From: Candidatus Woesearchaeota archaeon
GTDB taxonomy: Archaea; Nanobdellota; Nanobdellia; Woesearchaeales; GW2011-AR4
Assembly (NCBI GenBank): GCA_016211245.1
Contig: JACQSQ010000018.1
Location: forward strand, 1 to 14,571
Length of the DNA stretch: 14,571 nt
Direction of reading: 5' to 3'
Part shown: piece after piece, positions 7,375 through 14,372 of the stretch
Layout of the letters: each line of letters begins with the position of its first letter
How positions within the stretch are numbered: the first letter of the stretch is position 1
Translations under genes and position numbers: made by a program
Notes under the pieces: generated by a model
Seen by the model: the letters and a program-made list of their open reading frames with translations, nothing else
Databases searched by the model: none
What the model was told of the DNA's origin: nothing

Positions 7375-7837
7375 TTTTAATAGCCCTAAGGCCGTATTTT
7401 GACAGTATCTCATTTATCTCCTCCTCCTTGTTTTTAAGATGAACTTTATTAAATGTAATCAACAGAGCATCCCTCAAAGAACTTACTAATATTAATGTTA
7501 CATCCTCTTCCTTTATTCCAATTTCAATAAAACTTCCGAATAACTCTTCAAAGTCAATTTTTTTAGAGACAATTTCCTCTATGATCTGCAACCTATCAAT
7601 CAGCTCGTCTGAATTTTTTGAGTAAAATTCTTCAATCCTGATTCTTAATTTCTCATGTTTCCATTTTCTCACCAATTCAAGGAGCAAAGTTGGCGTAATC
7701 AGGTGAAATGCCTTCTTCGCAACGCTAATTATAAACTTTCTGGATATCTCCCCATTTCTGCCTTTGTCCCATTTTGCTACTGTAACTACATCTAAATCAA
7801 TTATAATTTTCCTTTTTACTTCTAATTTTTTGCTCAT
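7352..7837 (-). CDS. PIN-domain protein, candidate toxin, copy 1
   Basis: This 161-residue protein is longer than typical VapC (about 130) but keeps the PIN order of acidic residues. These are IIIDLDVVTVAKWD (Asp14, Asp16), ITPTLLLELVRKW (Glu54), GIKEEDVTLILV (Asp112) and LLITFNKVHLKNK (Asn130 in the closing motif). It then ends with a helix and a beta strand (RAIKITSPEQI). It is a clear paralogue of the protein at 8154-8612 and distinct in sequence from the VapC at 1025-1411. PIN domains are metal-dependent nucleases, most often RNases in TA modules. The start ATG overlaps the stop of a 12-codon leader ORF (ATGA), so translation may depend on reinitiation. No same-strand antitoxin lies upstream; the candidate partner is the convergent gene at 7240-7374. 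Confidence 0.85.
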   Translation of the reverse strand: MSKKLEVKRKIIIDLDVVTVAKWDKGRNGEISRKFIISVAKKAFHLITPTLLLELVRKWKHEKLRIRIEEFYSKNSDELIDRLQIIEEIVSKKIDFEELFGSFIEIGIKEEDVTLILVSSLRDALLITFNKVHLKNKEEEINEILSKYGLRAIKITSPEQI

Positions 7838-7872
7838 TTTGCAGTTTTGTTATATAATATTTTTTTATTCAT
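7834..7872 (-). CDS. 12-residue leader ORF, remnant of a surface-gene start
   Basis: This reads MNKKILYNKTAK then TGA. It aligns with the first residues of the 1633-residue protein (MNKILHNKTAK), and the upstream CCTTTCGTCCAAA is shared with that gene's 5' flank. The stop overlaps the start of the PIN gene in ATGA. It is therefore a decayed 5' end of a second surface gene that now serves, by accident or by selection, as a leader in front of the PIN gene. Whether it is translated is unknown. Confidence 0.6.
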   Translation of the reverse strand: MNKKILYNKTAK

Positions 7873-7990
7873 TTTGGACGAAAGGTTTATATATTATAAT
7901 TGCCAAATTATCCTTATGAAAGCTAAAAAACCTAAAAAAATGACTACTAAGGAATTGATAGAGCTGGCTAATGAGGTTAAAAGAGGCATG
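7837..7990. repeat. Duplicated promoter block, copy 2
   Basis: This is the counterpart of 7163-7308: remnant surface-gene start on the minus strand (7837-7872), a 43-base divergent spacer, and the first 25 codons of the small plus-strand gene. Twenty noncoding bases (7876-7895) are identical with copy 1. Copy 2 differs by one codon inserted in the leader (MNKK for MNK) and two extra residues in the small protein's N-terminus. Confidence 0.85.
7886..7895 (+). promoter_or_regulatory. TATA box of the second small convergent gene
   Basis: TTTATATATT preceded by CGAAAGG is centred 25-26 bases before the ATG at 7916, the same geometry as at 7210-7219. The conservation of both the sequence and the distance supports this ATG over a longer upstream frame that would run through the promoter. 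Confidence 0.65.
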
Positions 7991-8182
7991 ACTAAAAAAT
8001 TTTTGAAGGACATGGAAAGGATTAGGAAAACTGACAAACTTATGACTAAAAAAACTATATCTAAAAATGAAGCAATTATGATAGCCGACAAAGTAAAAAG
8101 TGGCATGTCTATTAAAGTAATGGAAGACCTTGAAGAGCTTAAAAAAGCCAGGTCTAAAGTTCTGATGGCTGAACAATCCTAA
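7916..8182 (+). CDS. Two-repeat small helical protein, candidate antitoxin, convergent with a PIN gene
   Basis: This 88-residue Lys/Glu/Met-rich protein contains two copies of one helical unit, 39 residues apart. The first is MTTKELIELANEVKRGM (residues 9-25); the second is ISKNEAIMIADKVKSGM (48-64). The end, LEELKKARSKVL, resembles the end of the 44-residue paralogue (YKKLKESFKSVL), so the smaller protein looks like the first half-motif joined to this tail. Its 3' end overlaps the PIN gene at 8154 by 29 bases on the opposite strand. I chose the ATG at 7916 because it agrees with the paralogue and the TATA box. The antitoxin role is inferred; no DNA-binding motif is recognised. Confidence 0.75.
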   Translation: MKAKKPKKMTTKELIELANEVKRGMTKKFLKDMERIRKTDKLMTKKTISKNEAIMIADKVKSGMSIKVMEDLEELKKARSKVLMAEQS

Positions 8183-8612
8183 TGGCATTGATTCCATTTC
8201 TCCTTAACACCTCATTTATTTCTTTCTCTTTTGACTTAAGATGCTTTCTATTGAAAGTGACCAAAAAATCTATATCAAAAATACCAACTATAATAACCAA
8301 TACTATATCTTCTTCCTTAACTCCAATATTCAATAATTCTATAAACAATTTTTTATAATCCACATCCATCTCCTCAGTTTTATCGGCAATATTCTGTGCA
8401 GTAACAATTTGGAATGAATATTTTTCATAGAAGCTGGCTATCTCCTCTGCAAGTTTCCTATAATTCCATTTTGATAAATGCTCAAGGATTATGTAAGGTG
8501 TTATCATAGCAAATTCATTTCCTTTTATTTTTTCCAAAAGTTTCATCTCGTCTTTTTTGTCCCAAATTGCTACAGTCACAACGTCCAAATCCATCATTAT
8601 TGTTTTCTTCAT
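8154..8612 (-). CDS. PIN-domain protein, candidate toxin, copy 2
   Basis: This 152-residue paralogue of the PIN protein at 7352-7837 shares MDLDVVTVAIWDK (Asp8, Asp10), ITPYIILEHLSKW (Glu44), GVKEEDIVLV (Asp102), FLVTFNRKHLKSK (Asn121), EINEVL and the end NAIRIVQPSEL. All acidic positions kept by copy 1 are kept here, so neither copy looks dead. It begins 18 bases after the stop of the 1145-residue surface gene and could be the last gene of that operon. A possible AGGA Shine-Dalgarno-like word lies about 11 bases before the ATG. The candidate partner is the convergent gene at 7916-8182. Substrate is unknown; RNA is the usual one for PIN toxins. Confidence 0.85.
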   Translation of the reverse strand: MKKTIMMDLDVVTVAIWDKKDEMKLLEKIKGNEFAMITPYIILEHLSKWNYRKLAEEIASFYEKYSFQIVTAQNIADKTEEMDVDYKKLFIELLNIGVKEEDIVLVIIVGIFDIDFLVTFNRKHLKSKEKEINEVLRRNGINAIRIVQPSEL

Positions 8613-8613
8613 T

Positions 8614-8634
8614 TTAGTTGTTTCCTGAACTCAT
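8614..8634 (-). other. Six-codon bridge ORF between surface gene and PIN gene (possible coupling)
   Basis: The stop of the 1145-residue gene is embedded in ATGA. That ATG opens MSSGNN and stops at TAA, one base before the PIN start codon. This gives an unbroken chain of stop/start junctions that could allow reinitiation from the surface gene into the PIN gene. Such short frames arise easily by chance, so this is a note rather than a gene call. Confidence 0.2.
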
Positions 8635-11600
8635 GTTGCGCCTGACGAACCAGAGCTTGAAGATGTGCCAGAGCCTGACGAGCTTGCAGAGCCAGAGCTT
8701 GTTCCGCTTCGCGGCTGAGCCTGCTGAGTTTCTTCTTCGCTTTCTTCCTCTTCATCTTCCCCTAAATCGAGCCTTGAGCAGTAATCCTGCCTTATCTTGA
8801 AGCCTTCCTTGTAGATGCCCTGCACATTTTCCAAGACCTCGCCAACTTTTGAGGACAGCTTGATAACTTCGCATGTAACAAATGCTACCTTCGAAGCTGG
8901 CGGCCCTGTAAAGCATTCCTGCTTGCATGCAGCTCCTACACTTAAAGCCAAGCCAGCGCCTAATGCTGAAAATGGGTTTGACAATGCGTCTTTTATTATT
9001 CCAGTAAAAAAGTCGACTACCGCTGTGTAGGGTATTAGCGCGAAAACTTCTCCCCACAGATACTTGCATTCTGCGTAATTCTTCAAATCCTCGCATGCCT
9101 GAGGAGACATCCCATCTTGGGCAACTGCATTTTCCATGCAATCTGCATACAGGCATTTTATCTGCCTGTATTTTTCCAGTCCGGAGATTACCCCAGGAAC
9201 GCATGCAAAAACAAATGCTGTGCCAAGGTTATTTGTCGGGTCCATGTAGCCAGCCAGACCTGTCCTTGTGCCTCCAATCATTGGCTGCTCTGAGCTAAAC
9301 CCTTTCTGCTTTCCAGCAAGCACTTCTCCCAGCGGAAGCTTGTTGATTTGAGCAGAAATCCATTCCTGGTATTTTCCCATTATCCCTGGAGCCCATTGGC
9401 AGTTGACAAACTTGCAGAATTTAAGGATGCCATTTTCAGTTTTCTTTCCTGCGCCAGCCTTGGCAGCTCCAGTGTAAGCCTTGCCGGCCTCGTCTTCTGC
9501 AGTTTGCTGGCCCAAGCATGTAGAAGTGGCTTGCGCATGAAGCCCCGGCGCTGCAGGCGCCCCAATGACGCTACTTGCTGCCGCATCCGCAGTTGCCTTT
9601 TCTATTGCGGTGATAATCGAAAAGATTGTAACAAAATTATATATTACTCCAATAATCTGGCAAAGCTTCCTGGCATAAAACATAACTTTATTGAGGCTAC
9701 CAATGACTTTCAATGTTTCCTTAGCCTCTTTCTTAGCCCCGTTTATCCTGTTTTGTACTCCTTCATCAAACTGGCCAAGGGGAAAATTGTAAAGCTTTAT
9801 GCTGATTTCAGCAGACTCGGTTTCAGGATTTTTTGTTATTTTGTTGTTGATTCTGGATATAATGTTGAAATTGCAGGTTAATTTTGCCTCACCAATGCTA
9901 AATGCGTCTTTCTTGAGCGTTATCTTCAAAAATGGCTCTGTGCTGCCCCTTTCTGTGTTGAAGCTTTCAACGCTTTGTATTATTGGATGGGAAGGCTTGC
10001 AGCTCGAAAGTGTTGCAGGAGTTATAACCAATGTCTCGAGCCTTTCGAATTTTTTCTCCAGCTTTACCCTACAGTACATCCTTTGATTGATTAAAGTGCC
10101 AAGCTGCCTGTCTATGGAAGTAGGCGAGCATTCTACAGAATTGCCCCAGAAATCGGGATTTTCGGTTGTGTCCAGCTCTATGACTGTTAATGATTTTTCA
10201 GAAATTGCCTCGTTTCCAGCCGGGTCTGTGAAAGTGAATTTTATTGTGCTGGTTCCTCCGGCAGTTATCGCATCTGTAAGCCAGGTGCACTGCTGCTTAT
10301 TTTCCTCAAGCCTTTTGCATGCTCCAGCAACCTTTGATGTCCTCAACACAAACCTTGAGAAATCAGCAAATGCTGTAATATCATGCTCTTCGGTTATATT
10401 AGCTTCAACTGCAATCTTGTCCTCGACCTTGAATAGGTCCTTGTCAATTTCGCTTAAGCTGCCCACAGGCGTCAGGCTTATGCCAGTAACAACTGGAGGA
10501 GTTCCGTCAACAATAATCTCCAAAGGCTTGGATTCCGGCGAAGGATTATTCAGCAAATCTATAGTGTCTGACTCGATAGACAACAAAACTTTTTCAGCAG
10601 AGCCAAAATCAATGTTTTGCCATTTGCATACCCAATTAGATTCCTTTTTGCAGCTCACGGCTGGAAATTTTGCATCGCCGGCGTGCAAGAAAACCTCGCT
10701 AGCGCTGAGGCTTGTGGATTCAGTTAATGTTACAGTCACGTCATTTCCATTTGGCTTTGCAAAAACTTTTCCGTCTTTTGTTATTCCTGTAGTAATTGAC
10801 TGCACAACTGGCCCCTTGTCATCCAAAGCCAGCGACTTGCTTATTGTTGCTGTTGCCTTGTTGCCTGTACGGTCTATTGCTGTTATTGTAATGGATCTTG
10901 AGGAGCCTGTCGAAGTCGAAGATTGTGTTTTTGTCTCGGTTGAAGTTTTTGAGGAATCCGATGTTTTTGTGGATGTTGAAGATTGTGAAGTCGCGCTTGT
11001 TTGGGCTGTTGTTTCAGCTGATGATGTTTCGGTCTGGCTTGAAGCTGTATCAGACGCTGCAGCTCCGGTAATTGCGCTGCCCGCCGTTCCAGGGTTCAAA
11101 TTAATTGCCCATTTGCACCTGTGGGTTTCACTGTCAAGCAGCTGGCATAATCCTTTGGCATTTTTTACTGAAGGGTTTAAGGCGGTAAAATCCCCGGTAA
11201 CACTATTTGGATCAAGGTCATTTGCCGATATGTCCACAAAGACTTCGACAGGCACGCTGAAAGGCGAATAGGAGCTTAAGGCAATGCCTCTCCTGGTAAT
11301 CAATAAGGTTTCAGCAATGATTGTCGGAGGGGTTGAATCCAAAGTAAATTCAACAGAGACCTCAGCAGAAGCCTGCCCAAATTTGTCAGTGGCTTTGACA
11401 GTGAGCTTATTCAAGCCGTCTTTGAATTTCTTAGCCTCTAATGTCAGCTTGTCCTTAACGCTGCATTCTGCCGTTTTAGGATCTATTGCCTGCTTGAATG
11501 AGCCATCTGATGACAAAAACTCTATGATTTTTATGCCCGAGCATTTGCCTGCACACAAGGCATCGCTGCAGGCCGAATCAGCAACCTCGTAATCCACTAT

Positions 11601-12068
11601 AATGTTCTCAGCTCCCGAGAATGTTTTTTTGGAGATGGACAGCTGGACAGTCGGGGGCTGGCTGTCTATAATAACAACTCCGGGCTTTGAATCCTCAATC
11701 TGCTTTTTTGAAGCGTCCTTGTACAAGGTGATTGCAAACTGAAACGGCTTGGCGCCAAAATCCTGCTTGCCCGATGATGGGTATTTCAAATTGCATGCTA
11801 CAGCGCCATTGGAGGGGGTTGTGCACTTGTCGAATTTGATTGCTGTGCCTAAATAAAGATGGTCCTTGGTTATGTTTGTTATCTCGCTCGACGCTTCAAC
11901 AGCAAAATCAAGCGCATCATTTGGCCTGGCAAGCCCTTCAACTCCATCAGCCCCCTTGACTGTTATTTTATTTATCCCGGCATAAACACTAGTTGTGTAA
12001 AATGGAATAGTCATGACCAAAGCTGCCAAAAATGACGCAATAAGCTGCAGATATTTTTCCTCTCTCAT
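8631..12068 (-). CDS. Large secreted Ig-like surface protein (1145 residues)
   Basis: A signal peptide (residues 1-30: basic start, LIASFLAALVMTIPFYTTSVYA) is followed by an array of Ig-like beta-sandwich domains. Their junctions are marked by SQPPTV (about 135), DSTPPTI (about 245), DKGPVV (about 415) and DGTPPVV (about 522). Several contain Cys pairs that may form disulfides. A nearly pure Ser/Thr/Gln tract at about 335-393 interrupts one domain and looks like a glycosylated stalk. From about 750 the character changes: a hydrophobic segment (about 800-830), then a Cys-rich region (CKFVNCQW, CLYADC, CEDLKNYAECKYLWGEVF, CKQEC) and another hydrophobic stretch near 1030. The end is an acidic run and a Ser/Gly tail. 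The start overlaps the stop of a 49-residue ORF in ATGA. A cell-surface role is inferred; the Cys-rich part looks like a conserved archaeal module but I cannot name it. Confidence 0.88.
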   Translation of the reverse strand: MREEKYLQLIASFLAALVMTIPFYTTSVYAGINKITVKGADGVEGLARPNDALDFAVEASSEITNITKDHLYLGTAIKFDKCTTPSNGAVACNLKYPSSGKQDFGAKPFQFAITLYKDASKKQIEDSKPGVVIIDSQPPTVQLSISKKTFSGAENIIVDYEVADSACSDALCAGKCSGIKIIEFLSSDGSFKQAIDPKTAECSVKDKLTLEAKKFKDGLNKLTVKATDKFGQASAEVSVEFTLDSTPPTIIAETLLITRRGIALSSYSPFSVPVEVFVDISANDLDPNSVTGDFTALNPSVKNAKGLCQLLDSETHRCKWAINLNPGTAGSAITGAAASDTASSQTETSSAETTAQTSATSQSSTSTKTSDSSKTSTETKTQSSTSTGSSRSITITAIDRTGNKATATISKSLALDDKGPVVQSITTGITKDGKVFAKPNGNDVTVTLTESTSLSASEVFLHAGDAKFPAVSCKKESNWVCKWQNIDFGSAEKVLLSIESDTIDLLNNPSPESKPLEIIVDGTPPVVTGISLTPVGSLSEIDKDLFKVEDKIAVEANITEEHDITAFADFSRFVLRTSKVAGACKRLEENKQQCTWLTDAITAGGTSTIKFTFTDPAGNEAISEKSLTVIELDTTENPDFWGNSVECSPTSIDRQLGTLINQRMYCRVKLEKKFERLETLVITPATLSSCKPSHPIIQSVESFNTERGSTEPFLKITLKKDAFSIGEAKLTCNFNIISRINNKITKNPETESAEISIKLYNFPLGQFDEGVQNRINGAKKEAKETLKVIGSLNKVMFYARKLCQIIGVIYNFVTIFSIITAIEKATADAAASSVIGAPAAPGLHAQATSTCLGQQTAEDEAGKAYTGAAKAGAGKKTENGILKFCKFVNCQWAPGIMGKYQEWISAQINKLPLGEVLAGKQKGFSSEQPMIGGTRTGLAGYMDPTNNLGTAFVFACVPGVISGLEKYRQIKCLYADCMENAVAQDGMSPQACEDLKNYAECKYLWGEVFALIPYTAVVDFFTGIIKDALSNPFSALGAGLALSVGAACKQECFTGPPASKVAFVTCEVIKLSSKVGEVLENVQGIYKEGFKIRQDYCSRLDLGEDEEEESEEETQQAQPRSGTSSGSASSSGSGTSSSSGSSGAT

Positions 12069-12214
12069 TTTCTGTTGTTTATCCTGATTTTATTATGCAT
12101 TACAATGTAATCGTGCATCAGTATGGAGTCTGAATCATGAATCCTGTATTTTTTAATTTCACAAGCCTCTGAAAATTTTCTTACAGTCATCCTGGCGATT
12201 TTTATCAAGTCCAT
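12065..12214 (-). CDS. 49-residue basic protein between two surface-protein genes
   Basis: This frame starts MDLIKIARMTVRKFSEACEI and ends HNKIRINNRK. It fits exactly between its neighbours. Its ATG comes one base after the stop of the 718-residue gene (TAA-A-ATG), and its stop overlaps the next start in ATGA. That tight packing is the main evidence that it is translated. It has no signal peptide or membrane segment, one Cys, many Lys, Arg, His and Ile residues, and no motif I recognise. It could be a small cytoplasmic partner or regulator, or simply a spacer that keeps ribosomes moving through the operon. Confidence 0.6.
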   Translation of the reverse strand: MDLIKIARMTVRKFSEACEIKKYRIHDSDSILMHDYIVMHNKIRINNRK

Positions 12215-12215
12215 T

Positions 12216-14372
12216 TTATTCGAATGCAGGCTGCAAATTAACCGAATAGTTAGTTGAATATTCTTCGAGCTTTGAAAGCTGGTCTATATCCTCGACTTTT
12301 CTTTCTGCCTCAGGCACATCGGACAATGCAATGGCCACAGCATATACTACAAGTGTATCTTTCTGCAAGTCCTCAGAGGTAACTGTGAAATTAAGCTTCA
12401 AGCCACCTTCCGGGAATTTTTCTTCCCCGGGAGTTGCGCCCTCGCCAAAATCTATTTTTGGAACAGTGTAGCATTCTTTGCCTGTAAACAAGTCCAATAC
12501 AACTCCTTTGCTCACGCACCTTTCCTCTTCCGGAATTACTATCCTTTCATTCTGCACCAAGGTCATGTCAGCAAAATACCTGCCCGGCGCTATTTCAATC
12601 TGGCTTTGGCTTGGCTGTAGGCCCTCATAGCTTGCAAATGAGGAAAACTCAAGCTCATTTTCATCGCCGTATCTTGTCAGGCTCACGACAGCCTGCTCCT
12701 TATCGGTTAAGTCCGCGGCTGAATCGGCAAACTGCCATCCCTGCGGATTTTTTACGACATTTTTCTTTTTCACAACGATATTTTTTGCGAGGATTTGGTG
12801 GATCTCCGCATCAAAAGAATCGTCAGCTTCTATTCTCGGGTCAAATTCGACGGCCTTGCCGATGTAATTTTCCTTGATTAAATTCACAACGCCTCCAACC
12901 CCGACAGGGAACTGCTCAACAACCAAGCCGTCTTCATTGGTCGAGCCGATAAAGCAGCTCTCGCCTGCCAAAGTGTAAAGCACCTGCGCATCCTTGACCG
13001 GAAGCTTTGTTGCGCTGTCCAGAACATTGACAGTTACCCTTCCGCTTGTCCTTATGTCGCAAAGCTGGGTTCTTTCTGATAATGCCAGCATTTCCAATTG
13101 TGTAAAATTGCCTTCAATCTGCCTGTTGTTCCTTATGTTGCCTTCCAGGAAGAAATTAAATGTGTATCCTTCGCCGTTAAGGGCAAAAGGATCCTTAACC
13201 TCGACCAAAACAGGATATGAAATATCATAGTCAAAGTCATAGTCCTGTATCCAGAAAAATGAAAGGAGGCTGTTTGCAGAGGAAGGAACGCATCTTTCTC
13301 CTTTGCAGTTCATATCAAAATAAACCGGCCAGAAATCCAGGTATGTGAAATAAGCCCCTATATTCTCAAAAGAACTGTTGGCTACTGGCAGAATTGTTGA
13401 GTCATAAAGGCTTTGCTTAAGATCCGACTCAAACAAGTTCCTGTCGTAGTTATACGTGCCATCAACCTGGAATAATTGGATGTAAGTTGAGAGCAATCCT
13501 GTAATCCTGTTCTTTATTTCGGATTTCTGCCAGCTCACCGAACTGCCGAACTTGAACTGCAGGTCAGACATAGGAGGCAGCTTTTCCTTGCTTATCCCAG
13601 AAAATGAAACTATTAGGTTGAGGACGTGCTTTTCCAGGTAGTTGTGCTTCATCTCAAGGTTGGTTATCTTAGTAGCAAGCTCGTAAACTTTTTCCAGGTT
13701 TACCGGAATTGTTGCCCCAAATTGGCTTATGCTTGTTTTGGAGTTTTGAGACTGAACTTCAATAGGATATTCAACTAAAACAGCAACATCATTAGAAGCA
13801 ATTGCAACATCAGACTTAATTTTGCCTTTCTCGGTTACAATGTATCCTTGGCTCCTGAACGGCTCAAAATTATTGATGCAATCGGCAAGCTCCGCATCAA
13901 CATACCTTTCAAGCTGCTTCTCGATGGAATTTTCTGTTTGCCTCAAATCCGGCCTTTTGGAAGCAAATTCGCAGTTGCCATTGCAGTTGTTTGAGGACTT
14001 CAAATACCACCAGTACGGGATTTTCAATTCTGAGTCCCTTGTAAATGAAACTGCATCGCTTTCCGTGGGGTTTTGATTTATGGAAAAGGATTCCTTGCTC
14101 AACGTCTTGTTTGTCAGGCTTATATAACCCCCTTGCTTTCCTATTATTCTTAGTCCTTCAACGCTTGTTGAATAGACACATTCATCTACATAGCTTCTTA
14201 CAGGATCAAATTCCGTTGGAATCTGCTCCCTTATGATTTGGGTTTTTGGCTCGCTTATTTGCCTAGTTTCCCTTGTTGCATAGAAGAAAATCGCCCCTCC
14301 GACTATTATCATCAGTCCGATTACCATAAAGATTGCAACCTGGGCTTTCTTGTTTTGATATTTACTTCTCAT
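12216..14372 (-). CDS. Pilin-like anchored surface protein (718 residues)
   Basis: The N-terminus (MRSKYQNKKAQVAIFMVIGLMI) has a short basic leader ending in KKAQ and then a hydrophobic helix to about residue 31. This resembles class III (archaellin/pilin-type) signals, cleaved before Q or kept as an anchor. The ectodomain begins with PVRSYVDECVYS and a GGYI motif, followed by further Cys residues (CNGNC, then DCINNF). It has a large middle region and near 444-520 a carboxypeptidase-regulatory-like beta sandwich (GRVTVNVLDSATKLPVKDAQV, with NEDGLV). The N-terminal type (KxQVxIF plus VxxCV plus GGYI) is one I associate with large DPANN archaeal exported proteins, but I know no function for it. 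Its start overlaps the preceding RHH-like gene by 11 bases. A role as part of a pilus-like or surface assembly is inference. Confidence 0.87.
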   Translation of the reverse strand: MRSKYQNKKAQVAIFMVIGLMIIVGGAIFFYATRETRQISEPKTQIIREQIPTEFDPVRSYVDECVYSTSVEGLRIIGKQGGYISLTNKTLSKESFSINQNPTESDAVSFTRDSELKIPYWWYLKSSNNCNGNCEFASKRPDLRQTENSIEKQLERYVDAELADCINNFEPFRSQGYIVTEKGKIKSDVAIASNDVAVLVEYPIEVQSQNSKTSISQFGATIPVNLEKVYELATKITNLEMKHNYLEKHVLNLIVSFSGISKEKLPPMSDLQFKFGSSVSWQKSEIKNRITGLLSTYIQLFQVDGTYNYDRNLFESDLKQSLYDSTILPVANSSFENIGAYFTYLDFWPVYFDMNCKGERCVPSSANSLLSFFWIQDYDFDYDISYPVLVEVKDPFALNGEGYTFNFFLEGNIRNNRQIEGNFTQLEMLALSERTQLCDIRTSGRVTVNVLDSATKLPVKDAQVLYTLAGESCFIGSTNEDGLVVEQFPVGVGGVVNLIKENYIGKAVEFDPRIEADDSFDAEIHQILAKNIVVKKKNVVKNPQGWQFADSAADLTDKEQAVVSLTRYGDENELEFSSFASYEGLQPSQSQIEIAPGRYFADMTLVQNERIVIPEEERCVSKGVVLDLFTGKECYTVPKIDFGEGATPGEEKFPEGGLKLNFTVTSEDLQKDTLVVYAVAIALSDVPEAERKVEDIDQLSKLEEYSTNYSVNLQPAFE

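Noticed and set aside
7192..7413. Minus-strand frames antisense to the small plus-strand genes (7192-7413 and 7865-8197)
   Set aside because: They run through the shared promoter block and the small genes in reverse, are rich in Phe/Ser/His as expected for antisense of Lys/Glu codons, and one overlaps the PIN gene in another frame. The plus-strand reading has the TATA box and coding-type divergence.
7847..7915. N-terminal extension of the second small gene to position 7847
   Set aside because: It would read through the TATA box and the fossil leader, is hydrophobic unlike the rest, and has no counterpart in the first copy. The ATG at 7916 matches the paralogue.
8752..9204. 150-residue alternative minus-strand frame inside the Ig-like surface gene
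   Set aside because: It is a different frame of the same strand within a long gene that has continuous Cys-rich and hydrophobic domain structure. It has no promoter or start context of its own.
10087..11271. A 394-residue open frame on the plus strand, Ser/Val-rich
   Set aside because: It lies entirely antisense to the Ig-like surface gene, and its Val/Ser runs mirror the complementary Ser/Thr tract. No promoter or known motif is visible, and the opposite-strand protein has clear signal peptide and domain structure.
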